Notes: a model not told the origin generated them from the letters alone. Positions 1 through 7,185 are shown, counted from the stretch's first letter. The stretch is 9,307 bases of DNA from Candidatus Sulfopaludibacter sp. SbA3 (GCA_945865705.1 CAMBEY010000102.1:1-9307), one strand, 5' to 3'. A program made the numbers and translations.

Positions 1-150
1 CAGTTCGGTCTGCGGTACTCATTCTAACTGCGATTATCTTCGGACGGTCTCGCTGATTGGATTGGTCTATTCTAATCTAACTAATTTTGGTTTTTTCTTT
101 CGACCAAGTCTGTTCAAGGGGCAAGTCGGTTGTTTATATGGAGGGGTAAG
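1..150. other. Upstream leader, no gene recognised
   Basis: No convincing coding sequence lies ahead of the cupin gene. The stretch is relatively AT-rich between about 56 and 100 and contains a T-rich run at 86-100. A weak promoter-like pair can be drawn (TTGGAT at 57-62 and ACTAAT at 80-85, 17-nt spacer), but it matches consensus poorly. I do not call it as a promoter. The promoter of the cupin-hydrolase unit probably lies here because no other + strand gene precedes it in the window. Confidence 0.4.
140..146 (+). promoter_or_regulatory. Ribosome binding site fixing the cupin start at 151
   Basis: GGAGGGG ends four bases before ATG at 151, and the GGAGG core sits six bases away, which is good Shine-Dalgarno spacing. 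The reading frame is also open upstream from a TTG at 130, but that start would put this ribosome binding site inside the gene and add seven residues before a normal signal peptide. This decides for ATG 151. Confidence 0.75.
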
Positions 151-1158
151 ATGAATCGTATTCAGAAGAAATATTTATTGAAAGTAGTGAGCTTGGCATT
201 CTTTGCATTATTCATTGCAGGCCCATGTCGACTTGCCGCACAGCAGGCGAATGAGACGATCAGCATGAAGCAGTATCCGCTGAAGTTCGATAAGGCGCTG
301 GGGGCGGCAGCCGCGCGAATTGGCGAGGGGCGGCTCAAGCAGATGGATGTGACCATAGTTGAGATTCCCGCCGGCGGGCAGCTCGCTTTGCATCGTCATC
401 TCGCCGAGGAGATGGTGTACATCATTTCCGGGCAGGGGCACACAACGATTTGGAATCAGGCGAACGGGAAAAAGGAAAAGTACAACTGGAAGGAGGGCGA
501 CTATCTCTCGCCGACGCTCAATTCGTGGCACCAGCATGTGAATGCTTCCACCTCATCTGCCTCGCGGATTCTGCTGATTACATCGACTCCTCTAATCAAG
601 AACCTCTTCAAGAGCGATGCGCTGGTTACTTCCGTGGACTACAGTTTTCAGGAGCGCTGGGAAAAGTCGCTGGCGCAGAAGCCTGAGTACTTCGGCAATG
701 TGGCAGAGGGCGCCGATGCGGTGCGCATGAAGGTGGGGCATCTGCTGCCCGATCTGCCAGGCCGCGCAATGGATGAACGCCGCAAGGGCGTACTCGGCAT
801 CACCATAACGCCGGAAGGCGACATGGCACAGAATCACATTATGGAGATGGAAGTGCGCGAATACCTGAACTCGGAGGAGAATTCGCCGGGACATCGCCAT
901 GTATGGGAAACGGTATATTTTATTGTGGGCGGGGACGGCTTCGCCATGTTGCAACGCAAGGACGAGCCTGAGCGGCGATTGAATTGGAAGTCCGGTGACC
1001 TATTCGTTGTCGAGGCCAATGAATATCATCTGCACAGGGCGCGCAGCGGCGGGACGGCACGCGTGGTTCAGGTAAAGGCCTCCGGCTATTTTCATGGCGT
1101 AGGGCTGGCGGATGACTATCTGATGCAGCCGGGTGGATGGACTACTGAAAAGAAATAA
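151..1158 (+). CDS. Exported two-domain cupin protein (bicupin)
   Basis: This encodes 335 residues. A signal peptide is visible: a basic start (MNRIQKK), a hydrophobic core to about residue 24, and a likely cleavage near LAA|QQ (30/31), so the mature protein should be outside the cytoplasm. Cupin domain 1 spans about residues 65-145. It has H81-x-H83, E87 and G94 in the first motif and GDYLSP...WHQH (H127 or H129) in the second, which are the usual metal ligands. Cupin domain 2 spans about residues 220-310, with H248-x-H250, E253, G260 and then GDLFVVEANEYHLH (H293 or H295). Both domains therefore look able to bind metal. Length and two-domain layout recall bicupin dioxygenases of the gentisate dioxygenase type and oxalate decarboxylases, but I cannot assign a substrate. 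The hydrolase-like gene starts 38 nt downstream on the same strand, so co-transcription is likely. The family call is firm and the function is open. Confidence 0.88.
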   Translation: MNRIQKKYLLKVVSLAFFALFIAGPCRLAAQQANETISMKQYPLKFDKALGAAAARIGEGRLKQMDVTIVEIPAGGQLALHRHLAEEMVYIISGQGHTTIWNQANGKKEKYNWKEGDYLSPTLNSWHQHVNASTSSASRILLITSTPLIKNLFKSDALVTSVDYSFQERWEKSLAQKPEYFGNVAEGADAVRMKVGHLLPDLPGRAMDERRKGVLGITITPEGDMAQNHIMEMEVREYLNSEENSPGHRHVWETVYFIVGGDGFAMLQRKDEPERRLNWKSGDLFVVEANEYHLHRARSGGTARVVQVKASGYFHGVGLADDYLMQPGGWTTEKK

Positions 1159-1185
1159 CGGAATTTCATGACCGAGATGGGAAAT

Positions 1186-1191
1186 AAGGAG
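1186..1191 (+). promoter_or_regulatory. Ribosome binding site of the + strand hydrolase-like gene
   Basis: AAGGAG lies five bases before ATG 1197, within the 38-nt gap after the cupin stop. It supports ATG 1197 as the start, and no terminator-like hairpin is seen in this gap, consistent with a two-gene transcript. Confidence 0.7.
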
Positions 1192-1196
1192 CATTC

Positions 1197-2624
1197 ATGA
1201 GAAGACTGATAGCACTTATTCTTGTGTTCGTTGCACTCCGTCCAGCGCAGGCGGAAGTGCGCGAGATTAGTTTTCTCTCGGAAGACGGTTGGAAGATCAG
1301 CGGTACCTTGCATATACCCGACGGCATCGGAACCAAGAAGGTTCCGGGCGTGGTGATGTTGCATTCTTCCGAACATGAACAGCAGGTTTTTGGCCTCTCC
1401 TCCTATCCCGGCATGGCCATTTCATTGGCGGAGCGCGGTGTGGTTGCCCTGCGGATTGATTGGCGGGGGCGCGGGAAAAGCATCGGAGAACTCGAGTACC
1501 ATTCCTTCACTTCAGAACAGCGCGCGAAAATCTATCTCGATGTTAAAGGGGCTATAGATTTCCTGGCGGCTCAGAAAAACGTGGACGGCAAGCGCATTGG
1601 CATTGTGGGCGAGGCCGAGGGCGCAAACCATGGTGTGCTTGGAGCGGCAGGCGATGCCCGCGTTATGGTGATGGCATTGCTCTCAGCCCGGCTGGAACCG
1701 AAGGCCAAGGAGTACATCAAGAATAATCCGCAAGTTGGACTTCTTGGGATCGTAAGCACGGATGATCGCGAGGGCTTCCGGGACACTTCCGAGGCGTACA
1801 ATCTCTCACAGAATCCAGAGACAGACATTCTCGTCCAGCGGGAAATGGGAATTGGCACGACTATGCTTTCTCTGTTTCGCGGCAAGTATCCCAAGGAAGA
1901 GCCGCTCGATCACACCATCGTTAACTGGATTGCCAAGCAATTGAAGGGATTGGGAGAGGTTCAGGAGGCCTCGTTCCAGAGCACGGATGGCTTCACGATA
2001 TTCGGCAGCCTGCGCATTCCAGACAGCGCAACGGAAAGCAGCAAGGTACCCGGAGTCGTGATGGTTCACTCCGGCACGCGCGACCGTTACATTTTTCAGG
2101 ATCTGGAGCTGATGGCCGCCAAGCAGGGACTGGCTGTCTACAACATTGATTGGCGCGGGCGCGGAAGAAGTCGAGCAAAGGGAATTTATTTCGATTTTCC
2201 GCTCGAAGTACAGGATCGCGTCTATCAGGATGTGCAAGGTGCAATCAGCTTCTTGGCTTCACAGAAAGGCGTCGATGCAAATCGGATCGGCGTTGTGGGC
2301 GCCACTTTGGGGGCTCGGAACAGCGGCAGGGCAGTGGTTGGAGACAAGCGTGTGAAAGCGGTGGTCCTTATCTCCGGATATGGTGACGACACCGTAAAAA
2401 AATACGTTGCCGAAACTCCGCAACTGGCGGTGTTTGCCATCGCCAGCAAAGGGGACAGCGGCCCCGTGCAGGCGATGACCGAGATCATCCGCAGCTCAAA
2501 AAATTCCCAAAGCCAGATTGTGGTCTTCGGAGGCGCGGCGCGTAGTTCACAAATATTTCAAGGGCAGCCTGACCTCGAACCCAGAATCGCGGAGTGGCTG
2601 AGGGAAACATTGAGCGCCCGCTAA
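1197..2624 (+). CDS. Exported tandem alpha/beta-hydrolase-like protein, divergent paralog
   Basis: This encodes 475 residues with a signal peptide (MRRLIALILVF...) and likely cleavage after AQA (19/20). Two homologous alpha/beta-hydrolase-like domains follow, at about 24-250 and 256-473. Each opens with a SxDG(W/F) lead-in and carries IDWRGRG(K/R)S (88-95 and 318-325). The active-site positions are altered. The nucleophile elbow is G-E-A140-E-G in domain 1 and G-A-T370-L-G in domain 2. The acid is probably D190 and D420. The histidine position is I219 (GIG) in domain 1 and R449 (AARSS) in domain 2. The oxyanion HG is HS in both (56-57 and 291-292). It is related to the three - strand genes but is the most divergent, lacking their DAGRGSEM motif and the [TS]EPxWxDR motif. 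It is probably co-transcribed with the cupin. It could be a binding protein or a pseudoenzyme; serine hydrolase activity is doubtful. The fold call is strong and the function is unknown. Confidence 0.85.
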   Translation: MRRLIALILVFVALRPAQAEVREISFLSEDGWKISGTLHIPDGIGTKKVPGVVMLHSSEHEQQVFGLSSYPGMAISLAERGVVALRIDWRGRGKSIGELEYHSFTSEQRAKIYLDVKGAIDFLAAQKNVDGKRIGIVGEAEGANHGVLGAAGDARVMVMALLSARLEPKAKEYIKNNPQVGLLGIVSTDDREGFRDTSEAYNLSQNPETDILVQREMGIGTTMLSLFRGKYPKEEPLDHTIVNWIAKQLKGLGEVQEASFQSTDGFTIFGSLRIPDSATESSKVPGVVMVHSGTRDRYIFQDLELMAAKQGLAVYNIDWRGRGRSRAKGIYFDFPLEVQDRVYQDVQGAISFLASQKGVDANRIGVVGATLGARNSGRAVVGDKRVKAVVLISGYGDDTVKKYVAETPQLAVFAIASKGDSGPVQAMTEIIRSSKNSQSQIVVFGGAARSSQIFQGQPDLEPRIAEWLRETLSAR

Positions 2625-2639
2625 TCGCGCGCTTCGCAG

Positions 2640-4088
2640 CTACCGCTGACTGACTGCGGTCGGCAGAACTCCTTGTAGCTTTTCGCCGAGCCAGCGCAGG
2701 ATCATCGGCTGCAGTTCCGGTTTCACCTTTAGCATCTCCGAGCCGCGTCCGGCGTCGTCGTAGAGCAAGAATTCGCTCTGTTTGCTCTTTGAGAGTTTGT
2801 AAATCGCTCGGGTCGTTCCAGATAAATTTCCGCGCTGATAGTTATTGTCCTCGGTGCTGGCGATGGAAAGTATCGGCGTATCGCTGGTGGTGAGCAGACG
2901 CTCCACCTCAGGATTGGTCTCGAGTGCGGTCATCAACACGACCGTCTTAACTCGCGCATCGCCCAGCGAGGCTTGTAGTGTATTCACGCAAGCAAGCGTC
3001 GCGGCCACCGCTCCAATGCGATTGCCGTCGATCGCCGGCTGGCTGGCTGCAAACTGAATCGCCGCCTTCACATCCAAATAGACTTTTGCCTGATCCGCAT
3101 CTTTCGCCGCATCCACGCTGCGTCCTTTTCCGCGCCAATCGAAGCGGAGCGTTGCCAGACCCTGCTTGGCGAGTTCCTTGGCCATAAAAAAGTAAGTTTG
3201 CTGGTCGTGCTTAGCACCATGTACCAAGACGACCACAGGCGCTTTGGCATTGGCCGCGGCACCATCGGGAAGACGCAGGTAGCCGTTCAATTTCCAGCCG
3301 TCTTCGGACTGAAACGAAACTTCCTTCTCCGTCCCCAGCTTCTTCAAGTTATTCTTCACCCAGTCAACAACTCGTTCTTCCAGTCCTTGAGTATGTGAAA
3401 ACATGACTGCGCCATGTCCGACCGCGACGATAAAATCGCTGGAGCGGTTCGAGGAAACAGCGTAGGCCTGTGCCAACGCGCGGAAACTCTCTTTGTCTTC
3501 TTTTCCCACCACGCCTAAGACAGGAATGCTGTTCTCCGCACTTAAATAGTTTCTTGCCTGACGGCTCAGCGTTCCAGAGATCAACACGAGCGCCTGGAGC
3601 TGGGGGTTTGTGGACGCCTCCAGCAATGCATATTCAGAACTTTCACCAGCACCGACGGCGGCGATCCGATTGCGATCAATCTCCGGCTGTGTTGACAGAA
3701 AGTCGATTGCGGCCCGCAGGTCGGTTTGGATGCCCTTCTTGTCTTCGGCGGAAAATTCCTCCAGGAACTCCTTGCCCAAACTGTTGCCGCTGCCCCGAAG
3801 ATCAATGCTCAACGCCGCTATTCCTGCCTTCGCAAAATCGTCGGAAAGGTAGGTGGCATAGATGGAGCGATCAACCCACCCGGGTTCGGTCAACATGACT
3901 ACCGCGGGGATGGGGCCACTGGATGGTTGGTCCGGCAGTGTCAGGTTGCCGGTGATCTTCCAGCCATCCGAAGTGCTAAACGAAACAACTTTCGTCTTCG
4001 CATTTGCCGCCAGAGGAAGACCCACGTGAAATTGGATGAAAGTTAGTAATAGTAACGGCGTCGCCATGCGCTTAAGTAGTGTTCTCAT
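2640..4088 (-). CDS. Exported tandem alpha/beta-hydrolase-like protein, last gene of the - strand cluster
   Basis: This encodes 482 residues, ATG to TAG. The signal peptide has a basic start (MRTLLKR), a hydrophobic core and likely cleavage after ANA (30/31). Domain 1 is about residues 34-250 and domain 2 about 256-471. Domain 1 has LTEPGWVDR (66-74) where an oxyanion HG is usual, DLRGSGNS (96-103), elbow G-A-G148-E-S with glycine at the nucleophile position (S150 and S151 follow), acid D198 and G-H225-G. Domain 2 has HGAKHDQQTY (290-299), DWRGKGRS (317-324), elbow A-A-T364-L-A, acid D414 and DAGRGSEM with R448 at the histidine position. So domain 1 keeps His but lacks Ser, and domain 2 has Thr with Arg. 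A segment of roughly ten residues after DWRGKGRS is shorter than in the other three paralogs. A 73-nt gap separates it from the gene upstream, and a 15-nt gap separates its stop from the convergent + strand paralog. Function is not assigned. Confidence 0.87.
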   Translation of the reverse strand: MRTLLKRMATPLLLLTFIQFHVGLPLAANAKTKVVSFSTSDGWKITGNLTLPDQPSSGPIPAVVMLTEPGWVDRSIYATYLSDDFAKAGIAALSIDLRGSGNSLGKEFLEEFSAEDKKGIQTDLRAAIDFLSTQPEIDRNRIAAVGAGESSEYALLEASTNPQLQALVLISGTLSRQARNYLSAENSIPVLGVVGKEDKESFRALAQAYAVSSNRSSDFIVAVGHGAVMFSHTQGLEERVVDWVKNNLKKLGTEKEVSFQSEDGWKLNGYLRLPDGAAANAKAPVVVLVHGAKHDQQTYFFMAKELAKQGLATLRFDWRGKGRSVDAAKDADQAKVYLDVKAAIQFAASQPAIDGNRIGAVAATLACVNTLQASLGDARVKTVVLMTALETNPEVERLLTTSDTPILSIASTEDNNYQRGNLSGTTRAIYKLSKSKQSEFLLYDDAGRGSEMLKVKPELQPMILRWLGEKLQGVLPTAVSQR

Positions 4089-4095
4089 GATCGGT

Positions 4096-4102
4096 CTTCT
4101 CC
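4096..4102 (-). promoter_or_regulatory. Ribosome binding site of the last - strand hydrolase-like gene
   Basis: On the - strand GGAGAAG precedes ATG (4088-4086) by seven bases. It supports the start that gives a complete signal peptide. The rest of the 73-nt gap up to 4161 shows no clear hairpin or promoter. Confidence 0.65.
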
Positions 4103-4161
4103 ATTAAATTCTGCGCACTCGGAAGTGATTGCAGACAATATTTTGTATATCGAGACAGCCG

Positions 4162-5676
4162 CTAACGTGAATCAGCCACGGCAGCTCCCGTTTTTCCGCC
4201 TGCGGTGGCACCGGGCTTCAGCTTGTCCACGAACCAGCGCAACACCATTCTTTGTAGTTCGGGCTTGGACTTGAACATTTCCGAGCCGCGTCCAGCATCT
4301 TCGTAGAGAATTAATTCACTTTCCCTGCTGGAAGAAAGTAAATAGGTCTTGCGCGTCTCCTCGGCGAGACTGCCGCGGTTGTAGTTAATATCCTCTGTAC
4401 TGGCAACGGCCAGAACTGGTTTGCCGGCCTTGACCAGGAAATCCCGCGCCTCGCCTTCCGGCGCGCTGGCTGAAGTAAGCAACACCATGGTTTGAATGCG
4501 GTCGTCGCCGGCGGCCGCGCGCAATGCAAAATCAGTTCCCGCTGTTGCTGCGATGATGCCGATGCTGCGGGCATCCACATTCAACTCGGAGGCCAGCGCA
4601 TTGACGGCAGCCTTCACATCAAGAAAAACCTTCTGGCCCTCCTCATCGGGCATATCGATGCTGTATGACGGCCTGTCTTCGGCGATACTCAAGCCTTTAC
4701 CGCGCCAGTCAAAACGCAAACTCGCGATGCCTTGCTTGGCCAACTCCTCTGCCAGATGCTGATAGGTCTGCAGGTCATGCCTGGCACCATGAACCATGAC
4801 CACTCCGGGTACTTTCGCTGCGCCTGCTGTCTCATGTGGGATTCTCACTTTGCCGCGCAACAGCCATTCATCCTTTGACTTGAAGGATATCTCTCGCTCT
4901 GATCCAATGCCTTGTAGGTTTTTGTTCAGCCACGCTACAACTTTCTCTTCCAGTCCCTTGGTATGGGAGAACATCCCTGCACCGTAGCCTACTTCAATCA
5001 AGATATCGCTGGAGCTGTTTGGAGATCGTGCAAAGTTTTCCGTCGCTTCCAGAAAGCTTTTCTTATCATCCTTACCCACAACACCGAGCAACGGAACACT
5101 GCGATCCGAGCGCAAATAAGCCTGTGCAGAGGGACCAACCGAACCTGAAATCAAGACCAACGCCTGGACGTTGGAATTCTGTGCCGCTTCCTTCACAGCA
5201 TAATCCGCGCTCCAACTAGCAGCGACCAGAGCGAGGCGGCGTGAGTCAACGATTGACTGAGCGGCTAGAAATCCCAGAGCGGCACGGACATCCAACATGA
5301 TTCCTTCGCGCTCCTCGCGAGTGAAATCAAAGAATTCTTTCTTGCCGACACTGGCCCCCGTTCCTCTATAGTCCAGCGTTAGCACCGCATATCCATTCTC
5401 CGCCAGCTTCCCGGAGAGGTAAGTCCCGTATACCGTGCGGTCTTCCCATGCGGGTTCGGATAGGAGCACCGCGCCCGGAACGCGAGTTCCAGATGGAACT
5501 TCTGGCAGGTACAGTGTGCCAGTCAATTCCCAGCCATCGCTGGCGGTGAAGTGGACGATGGTTTCGGCCTGAACATAGGGGACAAGCGCACGCATCAACA
5601 ATACGGCGATGGCGCAGCAAGCGGCTTTTCTTGCAATCTGCGAGAAAATGGCAGGGATCAGTTGATAAGCATTCAT
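4162..5676 (-). CDS. Exported tandem alpha/beta-hydrolase-like protein, the only one with a Ser at a nucleophile position
   Basis: This encodes 504 residues, the longest of the four paralogs. The hydrophobic signal sequence spans about residues 17-32, with likely cleavage after VQA (37/38). Domain 1 is about residues 41-256. It has LSEPAWEDR (72-80) in place of the oxyanion HG, DYRGTGAS (102-109), elbow A-A-S154-W-S, acid D204, and G-Y231-G where His is expected. A nearby H238 in MFSHT could be an alternative. Domain 2 is about residues 262-486. It has HGARHDLQTY (296-305), DWRGKGLS (323-330), elbow A-A-T378-A-G, acid D429 and DAGRGSEM with R463. The C-terminal tail is rich in Gly, Ala and Thr. 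The start codon lies two bases after the stop of the preceding gene, so translation is probably coupled. It is closest to that neighbour, including a longer insert after DWRGKG. Serine hydrolase activity in domain 1 is possible but not assured. Confidence 0.87.
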   Translation of the reverse strand: MNAYQLIPAIFSQIARKAACCAIAVLLMRALVPYVQAETIVHFTASDGWELTGTLYLPEVPSGTRVPGAVLLSEPAWEDRTVYGTYLSGKLAENGYAVLTLDYRGTGASVGKKEFFDFTREEREGIMLDVRAALGFLAAQSIVDSRRLALVAASWSADYAVKEAAQNSNVQALVLISGSVGPSAQAYLRSDRSVPLLGVVGKDDKKSFLEATENFARSPNSSSDILIEVGYGAGMFSHTKGLEEKVVAWLNKNLQGIGSEREISFKSKDEWLLRGKVRIPHETAGAAKVPGVVMVHGARHDLQTYQHLAEELAKQGIASLRFDWRGKGLSIAEDRPSYSIDMPDEEGQKVFLDVKAAVNALASELNVDARSIGIIAATAGTDFALRAAAGDDRIQTMVLLTSASAPEGEARDFLVKAGKPVLAVASTEDINYNRGSLAEETRKTYLLSSSRESELILYEDAGRGSEMFKSKPELQRMVLRWFVDKLKPGATAGGKTGAAVADSR

Positions 5677-5678
5677 AG

Positions 5679-7172
5679 TTAACGTCCTTGTGATACCTGT
5701 GTGGCCGCCTTCGCATCCGTGCCAGCGCCCAGCTTTTCAATGAACCAGCGCAACACCATTCGCTCCAACTCAGGTTTGGATTTCAACATTTCCGAGCCAC
5801 GGCCCGCATCGTCATAGAGGAGCAACTCGCTCTCCTTATTGTTAGAGTAGGAATGCGCCTTGCGCGTCTCTTCGGCCAGGCTTCCGCGGCCATAGTTGAT
5901 GTCCTCGAGGCTGGCAATCGCGAAGATGGGCTTGCCGCTTTCCACAATGAATTGCTTGGCCTCACCTTGCGGAGCCAGGTTGGAAGTCAGCAGCACGACG
6001 GTTTGTATGCGGTTGTCCTTGTACGCGGCGCGAAGAGTGTATCCAGTTCCGGCGGTCGCCGCAATCATGCCAATTCGATTGGCATCGATTGCCGCATTGG
6101 AAGCCAGAATATTCACCGCCGCCTTGACGTCGCGGTAAGTGGCCTCGGTCACTTCATCCGACATGTTGATGCCATAGAGGCCCTTGCCTTCCGCGATACT
6201 GCGGCCCTTACCCCTCCAATCGAAGCGGATGGTGGCAATACCCTTCTTCGCCAGCTCCTGCGCGAGTTGGTGGTAAGTCTGCTGGTCATGTTTGGCACCG
6301 TGAACCATCACCACGGCGGGAACCTTTGAGCCCGCGGGCAGGCCATCCGGGACGCGCACGCTGCCGCGCAAGTCCCAGCCATCTTCGGAGCGGAAGGAAA
6401 CTTCCGTCTGTGTGCCAATCCCTTTCAGGTTAGTGGTAAGCCAGTCGACGACTTTTTCTTCCAATCCGGCGGTATGGGAAAACATGGAAGTGCCATGTCC
6501 CTTGGCCATGATGAATTCGCTATCGACATGTTTGGCATGAGAATAGGCATCCGCCGCAGATTGGAAACGCTTCTTGTCTTCACGGCCCACAATGGAGAAG
6601 ACTGGTACATCGGAACGATACTCGATGGCCTTTTTCGATTCGTCGTCCAGGTGCGCAGACAACATCACCAGCGCTTTTACGGCTGGGTTGTTGCCGGCTT
6701 CCAGCGCGGCAAAATGCGCGCTCAATCCGGTTCCCAAGATGGCCACGCGCGAAGGATCAATGCCCTTGTAAGCCGCAAGGAACTTGATGGCGGCAGTAAT
6801 ATCGTTGGGCAGACCTTCGATATCCTTTTCGGAGAACTGTACGGCATCCTTCTTCCCGAGACTGCTGCCCATGCCTCGGAAGTCGATGGCCAGCGCCGCG
6901 ATATTCCGCTGTGCCAACTTCTCGGCGAGATAACCGGAAAATGTGGTTCGATCAATCCATTCCGGCTCGGTCAGCAGCAGCACGGCCGGCATGGGAGTCG
7001 CGGACGCCTGCTTGGGCAGGAACAGCGTGCCGTCAATGGTCCAGCCATCCTGCGTGGGAAAGCTCACACGGGTTTGCGCAGTCGCCTCCTGGGCCATGGA
7101 CAAGCTAAAGATCATAAGCAGCACAGGCTGAATCAGGCTACCGATAAAACCGAAGATGCGTTTTGTGTTCAT
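5679..7172 (-). CDS. Exported tandem alpha/beta-hydrolase-like protein, first hydrolase-like gene after the receptor
   Basis: This encodes 497 residues. The signal peptide has a basic start (MNTKR), a hydrophobic core to about residue 26 and likely cleavage after ATA (32/33). Domain 1 is about residues 34-250. It has LTEPEWIDR (67-75) at the oxyanion position, DFRGMGSS (97-104), elbow G-T-G149-L-S with glycine at the nucleophile position, acid D199, G-H226-G and MFSHT. Domain 2 is about residues 256-482. It has HGAKHDQQTY (291-300), DWRGKGRS (318-325), elbow A-A-T373-A-G, acid D424 and DAGRGSEM with R458. It starts 113 nt downstream of the TonB-dependent receptor stop and is followed after two bases by the next paralog. 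The context suggests work in the periplasm or at the outer membrane alongside the receptor. The fold is well supported; catalysis by the usual Ser-His-Asp route is not. Confidence 0.87.
   Translation of the reverse strand: MNTKRIFGFIGSLIQPVLLMIFSLSMAQEATAQTRVSFPTQDGWTIDGTLFLPKQASATPMPAVLLLTEPEWIDRTTFSGYLAEKLAQRNIAALAIDFRGMGSSLGKKDAVQFSEKDIEGLPNDITAAIKFLAAYKGIDPSRVAILGTGLSAHFAALEAGNNPAVKALVMLSAHLDDESKKAIEYRSDVPVFSIVGREDKKRFQSAADAYSHAKHVDSEFIMAKGHGTSMFSHTAGLEEKVVDWLTTNLKGIGTQTEVSFRSEDGWDLRGSVRVPDGLPAGSKVPAVVMVHGAKHDQQTYHQLAQELAKKGIATIRFDWRGKGRSIAEGKGLYGINMSDEVTEATYRDVKAAVNILASNAAIDANRIGMIAATAGTGYTLRAAYKDNRIQTVVLLTSNLAPQGEAKQFIVESGKPIFAIASLEDINYGRGSLAEETRKAHSYSNNKESELLLYDDAGRGSEMLKSKPELERMVLRWFIEKLGAGTDAKAATQVSQGR
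5685..5689 (-). promoter_or_regulatory. Ribosome binding site inside the end of the upstream paralog
   Basis: On the - strand AAGGA lies eight bases before ATG (5676-5674) and sits within the last codons of the preceding gene. The junction reads stop TAA, two bases, then ATG. This arrangement supports the ATG choice and implies that ribosomes finishing the first gene feed the second. Confidence 0.65.
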
Positions 7173-7179
7173 AGAATTT

Positions 7180-7185
7180 CTCCTC
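7180..7185 (-). promoter_or_regulatory. Ribosome binding site of the first hydrolase-like gene
   Basis: On the - strand GAGGAG precedes ATG (7172-7170) by seven bases. An ATG further upstream (7200-7198) is out of frame with the signal peptide, so it is not a competing start. Confidence 0.7.

Larger units (their letters stand above)
2640..7172 (-). repeat. Array of three paralogous genes, diverged direct repeats
   Basis: Three adjacent same-strand genes encode homologous two-domain proteins, giving six homologous domain units in a row. Some DNA similarity remains. For example, the 20-base run GAACCAGCGCAACACCATTC (as on the + strand) occurs at 4231-4250 and again at 5742-5761, in the codons near each C-terminus, and a more diverged version lies near 2690-2710. 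This indicates gene duplication in place, with the 4162-5676 and 5679-7172 genes closest to each other. Confidence 0.75.

Noticed and set aside
57..85. Promoter-like TTGGAT and ACTAAT pair
   Set aside because: It matches only about half the consensus bases in an AT-rich stretch, so it cannot be told from chance.
130..150. Cupin start at TTG 130, seven residues longer
   Set aside because: The GGAGGGG ribosome binding site at 140-146 is placed for ATG 151, and the shorter form begins with a normal signal peptide.
2642..2660. Inverted repeat ACCGC/GCGGT between the convergent genes as a terminator
   Set aside because: The stem is only five pairs with a nine-base loop, has no T tract and lies inside the last codons of the - strand gene.
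5584..5640. Lipoprotein signal at the cysteines of the 4162-5676 protein
   Set aside because: The residues before Cys (RKAAC) do not fit a lipobox, and the hydrophobic core continues past them to an AxA-type cleavage site. The cupin AGPC fails in the same way.
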